Assembly (NCBI GenBank): GCA_030141605.1
Contig: JAQGDQ010000159.1
Location: 297,501-361,500 of the forward strand
Reading direction: 5' to 3'
Source of the DNA: Tubiluchus corallicola
Taxonomy: Eukaryota; Priapulida; Priapulimorpha; Priapulimorphida; Tubiluchidae
DNA: 64,000 nt
Shown here: one piece after another, positions 1 through 15,733 of the stretch
How positions within the stretch are numbered: the stretch's first letter is position 1
How the letters are laid out: every line of letters begins with the position of its first letter
Made by a program: the position numbers and the translations under genes
The notes under the pieces: generated by a model
What the model was told of the DNA's origin: nothing
Seen by the model: only the letters and a program-made list of their open reading frames with translations
Databases searched by the model: none

Positions 1-273
1 TGCTCAGTGTTATTGCTATGCAAATTAGAAGTTTTCTAAAGAACAAATGCGCGCAAAAGGCCGTTTAACATTTGACTAAACAGCGTAGTTCTTTGATTAA
101 GTAACTTGCACTTCGCGTTAAATTTAGTTGTTGAGCTATAACGTTTTTTTACAACATGAACAGCTTAATTATAGTTCATATAGCCTTTTTGATGTTTAAG
201 GCAGATCTGTATTGGCGTGACAGTTTGTTTGGCCCTTCTCAGAATGATGGGTAGGTAAAGAATCGTGTCGAGT
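1..273. other. No gene recognised at the left edge
   Basis: AT-rich sequence without a convincing open frame. It ends where the 195-bp tandem duplication begins. Confidence 0.5.
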
Positions 274-663
274 GGTTCATTTTTGCAGACGAAACTCATT
301 ATTCTGAATCAACCTGTTTTTTATAATAAACGTTTCTTTGCAGATGATAGTTTGTTGTCTTTTTCAGCTACATATTGTTATAACTAGTCTATGTTACGTG
401 CTGTCAATATGCGTAAATTTCGCTTTTCCTCTGTTGTCATCAGAGTATAGCATTGATGCCGTTTACTAGGTTCATTTTTGCAGACGAAACTCATTATTCT
501 GAATCAACCTGTTTTTTATAATAAACGTTTCTTTGCAGATGATAGTTTGTTGTCTTTTTTAGCTACATATTGTTATAACTAGTCTATGTTACGTGCTGTC
601 AATATGCGTAAATTTCGCTTTTCCTCTGTTGTCATCAGAGTATAGCATTGATGCCGTTTACTA
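274..663. repeat. 195-bp tandem duplication, two near-identical copies
   Basis: Copy 1 runs 274-468 and copy 2 runs 469-663. The copies are head to tail with period 195. By eye they differ at one base (C/T in a T-rich run around 365/560). Each copy begins ggttcatttttgcagacg and ends near gatgccgtttacta. So little divergence suggests a recent duplication or an assembly duplication. No coding sense was found. Confidence 0.93.
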
Positions 664-1696
664 CTAAAATTTCGTTAGTGCGCATACAGTACTGTTCATA
701 TTGAACATATTTGTTCATGTTTTGCAAATTGCTGGTCAGTGTTACTGTTCTTGTTCCCTCTCTCACAGTTTTAGCTGTATTACGTTGTTTAGTTTGTTAC
801 TCAGTTCTTTTATTTCTGCAACACTAGTGCACATCTGTTGATTCTGTTAGCAACTTTGACATTTGTGAAACAACAACGCTACACACTGCAAAAGCGCCAG
901 CTTTGCTGTTTGTTTAATTCAAATTATCATTCAGATTTAAATTCTATTTTTGTTTCGCAAAGTCCAAACAGTTCGGTGTTCTATCTATATCGCAGTCCAT
1001 CCAGTCAGTGCCAGGCTGAATCGTGTATCTTCTGGTAAACAGGGACTACGTTCAAGCAATTTTGTGAGCAAAGGTGAATATAGGGTGCCAAAATGAGAAT
1101 AAATTTCGCTGGTTCGTTTTTCGCAAAAACTGACCGAACACCACGTACAAAAAAATTCATTGAAGGTCTCAAAGGGAGTGTTTGTTGGAATACTACGAAA
1201 AATCTAAGTTCATTGCTTTTACATTAAAGCTAAAACATCAAAAGTCACATTCTCTTTTATAACATGTATTTACTTTTAATTGATTCAATCCAACAAAAGT
1301 ATTTTTGCAAACAGAGACCGATCTTGCATGGCCACCGAGTCCAGCGCTTCGACTACCAATTCGATGTCGAGTGCGCATCGACTACTAAGTTCGTACCCAG
1401 TTTGCAGGGCCGAATTTTGATTTTATAGGTCCCTGGGCTACAGATACTGTGAGGCCCTGCCCCCCCCCCGTGACAATTAAAAACAAAAATATGAATGAAT
1501 GGATTCTTCAAATTAGTTTATTCAATAATTCAACTTCTGCACCACAATACCAACACTAGGCCCACAAAAAGGGTGCAAGACCAAAAAAAAAAAAGAGAAG
1601 AGATATGCTGATATTTACAAAATTAAAATAAGTTTTTGAAATATTAAATATAATACGTACAAATTACAGTAAATAAGTTACTACTATTTTAACGTA
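664..1696. other. Non-coding interval, no gene seen
   Basis: Contains only a short open frame of about 66 codons without family resemblance, a poly-C run near 1460 and A-rich runs. CpG- and G/C-richer patches around 1320-1460 look like old repeat debris, but I cannot classify them. Confidence 0.5.
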
Positions 1697-1742
<46 letters not shown>

Positions 1743-1747
1743 ATTAA

Positions 1748-1822
<75 letters not shown>

Positions 1823-1833
1823 CATTATTATTA

Positions 1834-1869
<36 letters not shown>

Positions 1870-1870
1870 A
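1697..1870. repeat. (ATT)n microsatellite
   Basis: About 170 bp of ATT/TTA repeat with a few interruptions, becoming ATC/ATT mixed at its right end (1821-1860). It generates a poly-Ile frame on the minus strand that is not a gene. Confidence 0.97.
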
Positions 1871-4800
1871 CAGTATGTCAAATGATTGAGTCCTTTTCAA
1901 AGAGATAATTCAGTATGCCTCTACTCTCATTCTGTAGTAACTTTTTTATAGTAAATTAATTTCACTTAATCTCTGGAGCCCCCGGGGCTGCAGCCCATAA
2001 AGCCCATCCCTTAATCCGGCACTGCCAGTTTAAATAATGGATTAGACCATATATAGCGGGATACATATTCCCTGATTAGACCAACCCTGGACTAGTTATC
2101 GCTGTGTAAATCGGGTAAAAGTTAAAAGGCATGAATGAGTTAAGTTTGCTTGCTTGACTTGTATCGGAAGTTAGCGTCGGAAGAAGCAAAAGTAATGATT
2201 ATCAGTCAGAAAGTACATCAATCACATTCATCGATTCGAATACGTCTTTAACGCTTTAAACATGCTTTGTTTTTGTTTGGCTTACTATATGAAATCAACC
2301 TTTTTGTTGGATTTTGTGGTACATGTGGCACACATTAATATGCAAGCTGGAAAACTTGTCGTTTAGAACGCAGGCTTCTTTTTCTTGTATTTTAAACTTT
2401 TTTTTATTTACACGTTATTTTCTACACTTCAAGCATTGAATGGCTGTAGAAAAAATCCTCTTCTTAATTCCTGAATTTGTGTTATTGTAATTTTAAAACG
2501 CGTTCTTCCTTATTCAAAAAATAACGTGATTCTCTAAATAAGAGATATTATACTTTTGAGGTGAGGTACACACAGCTTCCAATATATTTTCATAGTACGT
2601 CATGTTGTTGGTATCCATGCTTCATCTATTCGTGGCAACTGTGGTATCTTAATTTAATTTTTGCTTTTGACTCTAGTTCCTTTAGGTTTTTATTGTCTGC
2701 TGCCACATTTGATTGTGACGGCATTGACTTGCGACGTCTAGCGGTCATTGTACTCAGCAAATCCTGTGACTTTCATGAAGCTTTCATTATTTTCAGCGAG
2801 CATAATGCCACGTATTTATGCAAGTTATTGATGGCGTTTACTGACCAAATAACATTACATAATACTGCTGGATCTTTGCGTGGAAACTTGTCAAACATGC
2901 AGCACCACGGCATGTTTACAATCATTCCACTGTCGAAATTGGCCCCACAATGGTAACCACAATAATAGATAAAATAATAACGATATCGTGGATGCAAGAA
3001 GAACGTTATTTCAGTCTTAAAGTGACGCTATGTGATTGCCTGACAGTGTTTTTACAGATATTTTTGAATCCGCCCTAATTCTGACAGCAATGCATACAAA
3101 TCCAAGATTGGTTGTCACGATTGAGGCAATTCTTTATGTGATTATAGCGTATGGTATTGCAAACGAATTGCTAGAGGATGATCTAAAACAGGGCGCTTGC
3201 ACTTAATTCATAAAAAGTCTTTAATTTGGTTGCTAAATATGTCACATAAACTTAAAAGATATGTGCATAATTTCATGATTTAAAAAGTTACTGACAGTTC
3301 ATAAATGATCTGCAAATTGTTTTTAAGAAGACTCTGGTTGTGGAGGGGGGCATTCAATTAAGTCGACACAAATTTTGTTTTCGCTCGATTTAACGACTGA
3401 CTAAAGAAATCTGTGAAGTCAGCACAAAGCTAGCAAAATCTATGAAGCCATGGCAGTTGCCTTGTCTCGTTGGCCCAACAAAGTGTTATGTTAGTAAAAA
3501 AGAAAAAAAAAATGAACGAAAAGAAGCGTGTGTGCTGAGTAAGAGTATATATTTCATGTAGTCTAATTCCAGTCCTTTAACACACCAGAACATGTGAAAC
3601 AGCGAAGCAAGAAAGAGACAATATAGAATTATTTGGAAAACTGAATAAGCAGTTTCCGAATCCGGGTTCAAACTCTGACCTGGAAAGCCAGCTGTTAACT
3701 AATTCCGTCTTCAAAGATTTTTTTCATTGGTTTCCCTGTTATAATTGATGGATAGTAGCGCCGAAACGAACAGAAATAGCAAGTAAGTGAAGCTTGAACA
3801 CTAAGAACAGTTGCCACAGATTATTGTTTTTAATTAAAATTTTAATCGTTAGTTAAAATTAATAAAATTTTAACAGAGCATGTTTTCCCCTGACAATCAT
3901 GAAATTGCGTATGAAGAATGTCAAAAGTAGTGTAAGCCTCCCGATGATAGTCTAGCTTTCCAAAGCTGCTTCGATATGGCATTTTTTGTCAGTTTGAATT
4001 ATCTTCTGTATGTGACATTGATGGCGTATAGCAGCCTTAAAAGAGCGCCTTTAAATGCACTAGCTAGCAAGACGGATATGCAACCTCTGTTCTCTATTGT
4101 TCTAATTCTTCAATTGTTTTGTTGAGCTATATGTAATTGTTCTTTATTTTATTTAGCATTGTAGTACTTAACAATAAATTTTGTACAGATGCTTGTTTTT
4201 GTCCTTGCCTATAGCAAAGACGAACTAGTGTATAAGTGAAACGCCCATTAAGCTTATTACTTAAAATAATTCGTGACGAAAATTTGAAAGCGTCTAAATT
4301 GACTTTGACTAGCAAATTAGCTTGCAGAAAAGCTTTCAGCTTATCAACATTTATGTACCAACCTCAATTAAATTAAGCATCAGTATATGAAATGACTTCA
4401 ATTAAAATGATAAATTTGTGTGAAAGTGACGTGTATTATAGTGATATTGATCTTATAGACCAAAGGAACATCCTGAAAAGGTGCTTCTATAAGTTCTGAG
4501 GATGTCATTTTCTAAAAGTGGGCAAAACATAGCCAGTCTTATCAAGTTGACTATGCTGAATCTGAAAAAAACTGTTGCCAGCTAGAAAAATTAACAGAAA
4601 AGGGTAAAAAACGCAGTCTTCACTTTTATGTACGGTAATAATGGCGATGATAATGGAGCTGCTGAAGAGGATGATGGTGTTGTTGGTGCTGCTGATGGGG
4701 ATGATGATGTTGTTGCTGACGATAGTGAGAGGTGTTAATAATGATACAAAATGGTCCACCAAAATGGTAAAAAACTACTCATTTTGATTATGTTGCCATA

Positions 4801-5275
4801 TGTTGCCTGTTAGACCAGATAAGATGATGATTTTGGTATCTAAGTATAAATTTTCTAGGTCAAGGAATCCATATCCTGAGGCTTAAAAATAGCTATGACA
4901 CGACCTCGTTTCAAAATGGCTACAGCTGCTTGTGTAATACAATAGTAACATTGCATGTTCTAAAGTACATAGGACAATATTATTAGTACCTAGGTATGGG
5001 ACTTAAAGGTGTCAATGATTTAGGATTTATTATCCAATATAGCCATCATTTCAGTTTAAAGATATCCGGTAACGTTTACGGCTATCGCTAGTCGCTCATA
5101 TTAGTTGTTAGATTAGATGATAATTTTTTTGATATGTAAATGATGTATTTCAAGGTCAAGGATTCCACATCAGAGGCCTAAATACGTCTACGACATCACC
5201 TATTTAGGATTTTAAGGTGGTTGCCAAATGCTGTACTGGAGACAGGATATAGGTTTAAAAGACCAGTATTTAGGA
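1871..5275. other. Long intergenic stretch without a supportable gene
   Basis: Several unrelated short frames occur (for example 131 codons at 2561-2956, plus strand) but they lack recognisable domains or splice context. The G/C-rich patch near 1975-2030 resembles transposon debris. A tRNA-like fragment lies at 3659-3712 and is listed separately. Confidence 0.45.
3659..3712 (-). repeat. tRNA-like fragment, possible SINE head
   Basis: Read on the minus strand, this has a TTAGTTAAC stretch like a D-loop/A-box, then a stem-loop candidate (CTGGCTTTCCAG), then GTTTGAACCC like a T-loop/B-box. The order and spacing resemble a tRNA, but the acceptor stem is absent or decayed. It is best read as a SINE or tRNA pseudogene remnant. 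Confidence 0.35.
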
Positions 5276-7365
<2,090 letters not shown>

Positions 7366-7609
7366 ACATCATAACGGCCCCGATGATCCCATAAGGTACC
7401 TTCCTAGGAACCGATGACGTTATGACGTCATAACGGCTGTCTTAATGCGAAAAATTAGGCGCTACGGTTTGCGTAATGGTCCGTAGCATCTTCACGTAAA
7501 ATTCACGTCTCTAATGCTGAAAATTCGGTGGCCTGTGCTGTCTTTCAAATATAATGTAAGAACAACAACAGCATGACCAACAACAAGGATCCGGCTTCGC
7601 GCCGGATCC
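7366..7609. repeat. Cluster of perfect inverted repeats (hairpins)
   Basis: Three separate perfect palindromic structures lie within 250 bp. First, a 16-bp palindrome at 7419-7434 has a CRE-type TGACGTCA core. Second, arms GCTACGG/CCGTAGC at 7461-7467 and 7481-7487 enclose a 13-nt loop. Third, 9-bp arms GGATCCGGC/GCCGGATCC at 7587-7609 enclose a 5-nt loop. The last one abuts the 46-bp minisatellite. The cluster may be the end of an unclassified mobile element; no coding sequence accompanies it. Confidence 0.8.
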
Positions 7610-7900
7610 AAAAATAACAGAGACATATATACGTATAAGGAGCCGTGTAACGGATCTAAAAATAATAGATATATATGTGTATAAGAAGCCGTGTGACGGA
7701 TCTAAAAATAATAGATATATATGTGTATAAGAAGCCGTGTGACGGATTCAAAAATAACAGATATATACAGGTATAAGAAGCAGTGTGACGGATCCAAAAA
7801 TAACAGATATATATGTGTATAAGAAGCCGTATGACGGATCCAAAAATAACACATATATACGTGTATAAGAAGCCGCGTGACGGATCCAAAAATAACGGAT
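7604..7900. repeat. 46-bp minisatellite, about six copies
   Basis: Monomers start at 7604, 7652, 7698, 7744, 7790, 7836 and 7882. The spacing is 48 once and then 46 throughout. Each begins GGATC(C/T)AAAAATAA, continues with an ATATAT(A/G) segment and ends AAGAAGCCGTGTGAC. The last copy is partial. Divergence between monomers is a few substitutions. It yields repetitive frames on the minus strand that are not genes. Confidence 0.95.
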
Positions 7901-7955
7901 TAGTGTGTGACCAATATAGAAAAATTGCCGCATTTTTGCTTTAAACAAAAAAATC

Positions 7956-8030
7956 GAGGCACAGTGGATTCGAATCTACGATATAGTGGCTCCGTAGGCA
8001 CACGCGTTATCTATTGAGCCACTAGCCATT
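7956..8030 (-). repeat. tRNA-Arg(ACG)-like sequence, pseudogene or SINE head
   Basis: On the minus strand it reads like an animal tRNA-Arg with anticodon ACG. It shows TGGCTCAATAGATAACGCG (D-arm/A-box), then an anticodon loop CTACGGA, then GATTCGAATCC (T-loop/B-box). A run of seven T follows directly, a Pol III terminator. Acceptor, anticodon and T stems contain several mismatches, so a functional tRNA is unlikely. Transcription would run toward the adjacent minisatellite. Confidence 0.55.
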
Positions 8031-11000
8031 CTTGGTGTACAAATTTAAGTGAGGTTTACCTGGCATCGGGATGCGTATGCGTTATGCAGATGCGGAATAG
8101 ATAAAACCTGTTTATATTGTTTTCAATGCACCCGTTTATCAGACCTGCGATTTGCGTTATTTTTTTCTGCAGCCATTTCCTATTGATTTTTTATACGCAG
8201 CTATTCTGCAGATGGATAACGCATAACGCCACTTAAGCCGAGCATGCTGAGACACTTTTACTTTCAAATTCCAACGTGAATTCCGGCACAGTTCGATGTG
8301 GCCTTGGAAGCTTGTTACTTGCTTCATAGTCAAGCGTGTTCCATAGACAGGGAACGGCTTTGTGACACTGGCAGCACACATCAGCTAAATCCGCCTAGAG
8401 GTTTGCATAGCTCTTGAATTCCTTCTTTTCAATTCAAGATGAATTACTCTTGTGTGAGCTACTGAACAGGCACTTAGGTGCTTGAAAGGCACCATATTAA
8501 ATTCACATAAAAGACATATTGCCTGCTCATTGATGGAGCTCAACAACTGGATTATGAGTGGAAGTTTATAAAAATTGATTTCACCTCAGGGATTAGCGAG
8601 GTTCAGGCCGAAAATTCCGCCAAAACGATAGAATGAATTTGTCAATTGGTGACATTTATTTGATGGCTCTTTAAGCATGTATGTCAATCGATTTAATATG
8701 TTTATACATGTATCAACGATAAGTCGACGTAAAGCCAGAACAAAACGTTTCGTTTAGTTTTTGCTGATTGGCTTCACTACGCAAAGAAACGAATTTCTGG
8801 CGATTTTTAAAAAAACTATATGCGGACTTTATAATGAACACTTTGTTTAGAACTGTATGACAGTTCAGGGAGATCGCTGGACATCTGTTACCGTTCTCTC
8901 TAACTGTCGCTGTGTAATACACGTGTATGCAACATGTTCATAATGCCAAACGTGCGATCAATTTTTAAGGCGAGCGTTTATCACAACTTTCGTGAAATAA
9001 AAATTAATAATTAATACACCAATAATGAGATTATGAATTTTTAATTAAAAACAGTGTATAAATGCGCTAATAAGGCGGTGTCGTCTAACGTCTATAAGTT
9101 ACCACGCATGGCCTTGCATAGAGTTTTAATCAAGACTTTCCAACTGTGTAAGTCTGACAGACAGCAGGCAGGGAGTTAGACTGGTAACTAATCGTGATGA
9201 TGAAATTAGGGCCGGTCTTGTAACTGGTAATTCAAGTGTCGGAAATGGCATTCCGAATATAATTAATCATTTAACTTCCAGTATATTGAAGTGTATTGCA
9301 AATATAAACGTAATGATAGGCTGTACTAGAATTAATTAGAGCCATGTAAAATAACTGGTTTGTGTAGTAGACTTAGTGTTACAAGCCACTAAACTTCTTT
9401 ATTGAAATAGCTATGATGTGATACAGGTCGTATGGCTTCCCAAGCGATGGTTAGTTATAGTAGAAATGTAACATAATAGCAACAAATGCTAGATTAGATA
9501 AACTAAAATATTGTTTGTTTACAGTTAAAACTTAGATACTAACTGATATTGTGACGGCTAATCAATTTGAAATCAGTTGTCATCACGTCCTAAGTGCAAT
9601 AATTATCGTTTGTCATATAATGTTTTAATATGATGTTGCTCGTTTTATTTTTACAGCTAGGAACGAAACGTAAATCCTACAGCAACACTACATTAATTAA
9701 GATGTTTCTTTCTAGCTACAGAATTTCTAACCGAACTTCGAGACTTAACCTTTGATAACGCATAAATATATAAAAACCCTTTTCACTAGCTATTACTCGG
9801 CATTAACGTGTGGTTCTTTGGGTCTATGATTAGCGATTTCAGAACATTTTGTTCAGCACATCCAGCACATCCACGCTGCTTCACTAATATCTCGAAAATT
9901 TGATTTACTTGAAGTTGTTAAATAAATGTTATAACTCGGTTGCAGATCAAACTATTTTTTCGATTCCTGCAGTCGGACATTAATTGTACAAAATTTTGAT
10001 GGTAGTGATTTTAAGTTTAAAGATGGCGGATGAAACAATGTGTCATTAACGTAGCTGTCTAATGATCCTTGAAGTCGACATCTTTATTGTTGACCTTGTA
10101 TATGAAATTTAACTCTGCGTGTCGGGAGAGAGAACTTGGTGTCAGTCTTTGGCAACAAATTATCTGTCATCTACGAAACAAGAATGCTATGTAGCGTAAT
10201 TACATAAATCAAAACGTTTAAGATTAACCAAAACAACAATCTTATCATTTTCAATGCGTAGCAGCCACATTAAAGTTAACTGAACGAAATTTATCTGCAC
10301 GTCTTATCTTGTACATACAGCTTCTATTCTGAGACCATGATTATAACCAAAGGGAGTTGGAATAGCGTGTAATGAACGAGTTAAAGTTGTGAAATGATCG
10401 ACAAATTAATAAACACAGCTGAGCCCCGGCTTATGATACTTGCGAACTTTTCTCACTGGGTGTTTTCACTTAGTACTCTGTTGCAGTAATGGAAACGAAA
10501 ATGTATTTTGCTGTTGCACTTTGGTAATATGATTGCGCCTTCTTTTATGCTCACGAATCTGACAGAAATATTCCCTACAGGAGCAGTTTCAAATCTAATT
10601 TTACTTATAATTATACCACACGTTTCTTCAAGCGCAATACTGCAAAATTTCCACATAAAGCAGAAGTTTCGTTCAAAATTGTACAGTGTCTCTTAAAAGT
10701 AAGCACTAACTTTCATTAATTGCAAACGAAACAATTGGAGTAAATTTTTCATTTTTTAAATTTATTTTGCACTTTTGACTAGAAATTTTGCGTTTCAGAC
10801 CTTGAAAATAAGTAGGTGATTGAATAGCAAAGAAACTACGAGAAAGGGACGTCACATAAGAATCGTGTGAGAAACAAACATTGATTTAATATCACTGTAT
10901 TTGAATCAAGTCAGAAACACACTCTTTGCAAAAATAATCTAAATTATTTTTGCTATAATAATCTGAATGAATAAATATTTTATCGAAACGTAGATGGTAC

Positions 11001-14000
11001 GCAAGGACAAAAAGAGGAAAGTATTTAAACGAGGTGATAATTCAATCACCACATTAATGAGCGAGAAAACGAGCGAGACGGATGGAATAACAGATGTATA
11101 ACGGAAGAAAGAAAGTAAATAGATGGATTAACTACGATAGTGACAAACCTACCAGGCAGCCAGCTAACTAGCTAACAGAAAACTAGCCAATTATCTAGCC
11201 AACTGGTTAGCTTGATTGACAGACAAGCTCAATCAACTAACTAGCAAAAAAATAACAAACTAACAAATAACTGCATAGGCGTAAGGTGCTTAAAGGACAG
11301 CATCGAAAATCATTTGGTTTGCGCACAGATGCGCTCAAATAACAAGTTTCAGTTTGTCATTTTTGCTGATTGACGAACGTCGCATATGTGCAATGGCTTC
11401 ACATATTTCTTCTCTAGGCGGGATGAGCAACCATCGCTTGTTATCTTTATTAGTCTATTACTGGTCATTTCGGTCAAGATGATGTAATGTAGCTGGCTCA
11501 GCTTTGTTATGAAGTGATATGCTGCACTCATTGCGGATTAGCTAAGCTTTGGGGTCATTTTCTTGATTAGGACTTTGGACGGATCAATACTGAACGACGC
11601 TCGACATGTTGAGTTATTTCCAGTGGGAGCTTCAAGTTTGTCAGTTTCAAAAAGTTGAACTCGTTAATAGGCATAAAATTAGTTGGCTTCATGGCAACGA
11701 ACATACGCAATTGTACATTATAATTTATAGAAGCGGGATCATGGTCTTCTTACGTGTTAAGCTAAGGCTGAATGAAAGCATCTTTTAAACAATTACTAGA
11801 TAACATTACTATTGCAATTTTTAAAGTCAAGAATCAACCCATTTTACGTAAAATTTTAAAAAATTAAAAATACTTATTGTATATTTAATTTTTTATAAAT
11901 AATATGTGGGATTTTACGTGGGATGATGATAGAAATACCAAGAATTCTAGAGAAATTTCCAGAATTTCTAGATAAATGTAAGAGTCCCCAAGTCAGTTTT
12001 TAGACAATATATAAACATTTTTAGTTCTGTAAAATGCTTTTAAGGTGCATTACTTCTGGTGCGGAGATTAGAAATTAACACGTGACGTCAAGCGAAGACT
12101 TACTCACTTTTCTAGGATTGTGATTGCTTTAAATAGGGCAAAAATGGTAAAAAATCATTATCACGGAAAGCAGTAGCTAGCTCAAAATGGTAGCTGAAAC
12201 ATTTGCCTCTTATCGCAGCAAACAATTTTACAATATCAGTTGTTAAAAATGGAGTTAGTGCGCACAAAGAGTGTCTTCTGATACCTCCAGAAAATGCTGA
12301 TGTTTTAAACTAATTAAACTAATAAACTAATGTGCTAAATTAGGCATTGAGCAGTAGATGGTAAGAAAAAAAGGATCAGTGCGACATACGAACACATTAA
12401 GCAAAACGTGGATGACGTTCGTTCGCGTAGCCAAAATTTGAATTGTGAATTCAGACAACGACGCCTGCTTTGAAGCCCATAACTCTCTTTCATGTCATGT
12501 AAATATTTCAAAGAAAAATCATTTTCCGGAAACTGCTTATTCGCCACAGTAGCATTTCCGGTAGCTCAAAAGCACAAGCCGGGTTCTTTTGTATATTGAT
12601 TAGGAAAATTTCAGCTCTTTGATGAAGCCACTTTGCGCCCAATTTTCATGTTCTTCCAATTTTACGTGTATTATTCATGTAGATTGTAACCGCAAAATCT
12701 TCCTTTATTGACAAATGCTGGAATGTCTGATAAACAGATGTCACGCAATGATAAATAATTTCATTGACATTCACTGCTGCTTCGTAAACGCCCTCAAAAT
12801 ACTATTACTACGCAAATAAACTACTGGTAATCTAAATTCAAAACGTTCATAAAGCAAAATTTTATTGCAAAATGAGGCAAAGTGTAACCTAACGTCTTGA
12901 ACAATTACTATTCAAACGATCTTCTTGAATTTGTATGATTCTAGGAGAAGTGACGACCATGAATAGTCGAGGAATGTTCACATCATACTAAAGTTATCAG
13001 GTCACCAAAACCACTTGAATTCTCCTTGCGGCAATTATAGAATTGTGTGTAGAATCGGTTTTCTCAGAACTGAGAATATTAAGTGTTTGTAAGGATTCAT
13101 TTCACTGCGCTTTCAAAGGACAGGCGACTACGGAGTTGCATTGGAGCGCATCGAAAATACAAAAGAATAGCGTGTTATTCGGTCTGCTTACTCTGCCTAG
13201 CACTGGGAAGCCAAAGCTAATATGCAGAACAGCTCACTGCTACTGCTAGCAAGTGAGCCTATATACTGGCCAGAATTGCTCATGTAGTACAACGCATTAG
13301 TATAGAATACATCTTGAGCTATCCATATACAGTCTTAACTGCACACCAATGTCCCGACTTATAATAACTGCAGTGAAGGGTGATGTATTTTCCAATGATT
13401 TATGCTGATTACTACATTGTAGCTTAGTACGTAATCAGGCTTAGTATGCGCTCAAGCAAGAAATACATATCGTAATTGAATTGTGAGATTGATTGGTAAG
13501 TAAAGCCAGGAAATAATGACTAGAGATTAATCAGTTAACGAACAAACAATGGCATTAATCAGCTTTAATCGGGTATAAGCTTTGTTAGATTTAGCAAACA
13601 ACAAAATTAGTAAATAATTATTAAAAGTTATATTAGTGTTATATAATATATAAAGATGGTTTTATAAACACGCTTTAACGCTTTAATACAATTTACTTGC
13701 CAACTTGGTAAAATTGCAGAAAGAGAACTATCCGCAGTTTATTTAGCTTGAGAATTTGTCCTTAGCGCGTAAACAGTCGAGACTCAAGACCGCACAGAAA
13801 TGGTTTTTTAAAAGTGAGAAAACAAGGCCACGCAAGACAATTATTGATAGCACTTAGTTTCCTCAAGTCTGGTTTATTGTACGCAGATTTTACCATTGCA
13901 ATTTTACCAGAATTCTACAACCAGTCAGCTTCCAGTTAACGCAAGGAATTAAGTTAATACTCTTGATTGCGATTCTTTTTTCTTCCTGCAGTCAATTAGA

Positions 14001-15733
14001 CAATTCAAAAACTAGTTAGTCGTTAATCAATGGTCATTCAGCCAAATAAAATCCAACTCTTTGAAATTTTAGTTAAGATAAACTGGTATTTAATTTACTG
14101 AATGTTGGAAGCAGGTGATAGGATCTAATAGGATTTATACAAGTCTCAATGCTGCTGCTATCTAGCGATAACCTTGCGAATTAATTTTTACTTTAAACTA
14201 ATTGAAAATTCACCGATAAAGGCAAGGCGCGGTGAGTTGATTCATATATCGCGCTTTTAGCGTAGTTGAGCAGTGTGGCGGAGGTTGACAACCGTTTCTC
14301 AGCTTTACTCGTCACTAACACGCTGGCTTATCATCATTACATTCTCTCGCTCGTCTTATTACAGTCATTACAAGTTATTTAGTGAGTGTTGACTCAGTTG
14401 ACATAACATTAACAACCTGAAAATCCTTGTTGAGTTCACAAGCAATTTCTATGTTGCTAAACACAATCTAAACTGACAATACGATTTTCTGAGCATCAAG
14501 ATACCCGAGTTTTCTTGAGGGCATAAAACTAACATTAATGTTGCGTTGTCGTGTTTTCGGTTTTACTGTTGTTAGTTTTTAATTACTGTTGTCGAACAGA
14601 GTAGATAATTAATCAGTTATAACTTAGACTAATGAGATGAAATTAAGCTCAAAATGTTTTATCTTTTCGCAGTTCAAATTTGCAGTAACGCTCAGAATCA
14701 GCCACATTTTCTTGGCCATAACGTGTCTCGTATTGTTGTCATCGTCATTCTAATCGCTATCATCGTCATTATAAGCATCAGAATCATTATTGTTACGACC
14801 AGTATCATTTTATCTTCCACTTGAGTATAATTCTTTGTCATAATCGTCAACATCATGCATCATCAACATCATCGTCATCATCATCATCATCATCATCGTC
14901 ACGTCGTCACCGTCTTTACTATCATCAGTGTTATCTCCTCACCAGATTTCTTCTTAAACCCTACAAAAAAAAACGTTACAGTGATTTCGTCAACCATTAG
15001 CGTGTGTATTTTTTGCTTTTGACCCAGAATAGACTCACCATATCAGTTTGAATTAGGGAAAATTATTCACTACATAACCCATTTCTATAGCTCTAAGCAA
15101 TATGTGAAGTGTAAGTCCAAGACCTTAGCTCTGGAGCTAAAAGTCATGGAAGGAAGCATTGAAATAAATACCTCGTATTTATATCCTCGCATTACTGGGA
15201 TTAAGAGCTGTTTTATGATTTAGAGGCGGCATTCATCAACTTGAGAATTGAATCTTTAATCCAATATTTCAAGTTTTACTGCTCGACTGTCAACTCTTGC
15301 TACAAGACTTAATCGGCTCGCAATGCCTCGTAGGAAATCAGCAGGTGCTAAGCAAGAATGAACTCGAATAAATGCATTTAATGATCTATCAACTGAAATT
15401 TCTCTGAGTCTTGTAAAAGGTTTAAAATTAGTTTTAGAGTACATTAATTATATCACTTAGCTTGTGTTTTGCTTCAGTAAGCTTGTTGTTGAGACAAAGA
15501 TATGTTTGGATAAAAAAATGATTTTGTCTTTTGTAAAGTCTTGTGTCTTGTGCATTGTAAAATCCACTCGCTGCAATCGCATACACCTCATCGCACCATG
15601 CCACAAAGTATCACGAAGTTGCATCACAATGCCACGACTTTGCGAAGCATGTGCTAGACTGCATTGCAGTGTACCGTGAAATATAGTTTTTGATACATTC
15701 CTCTTTACTTCACTGCTCTGCACTCATTGAACT
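8031..15733. other. Long interval without a recognised gene
   Basis: AT-rich, with only short frames of 60-70 codons lacking domain resemblance. Low-complexity AACTAGC-like words occur at about 11150-11260. A CAT/CATCGT microsatellite lies at 14848-14910. Upstream exons of the K2P channel could hide here, but I could not find a pore-loop exon with a matching splice phase. Confidence 0.4.
14848..14910. repeat. (CAT)n microsatellite
   Basis: Imperfect CAT trinucleotide repeat with CGT interruptions. Confidence 0.9.

Noticed and set aside
2561-2956. 131-codon plus-strand frame
   Set aside because: Cys- and aromatic-rich composition typical of random frames, no recognised motif, no splice context.
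7656-7948. Two minus-strand frames of 66-77 codons with a repeating peptide
   Set aside because: Translations of the 46-bp minisatellite, not a gene.
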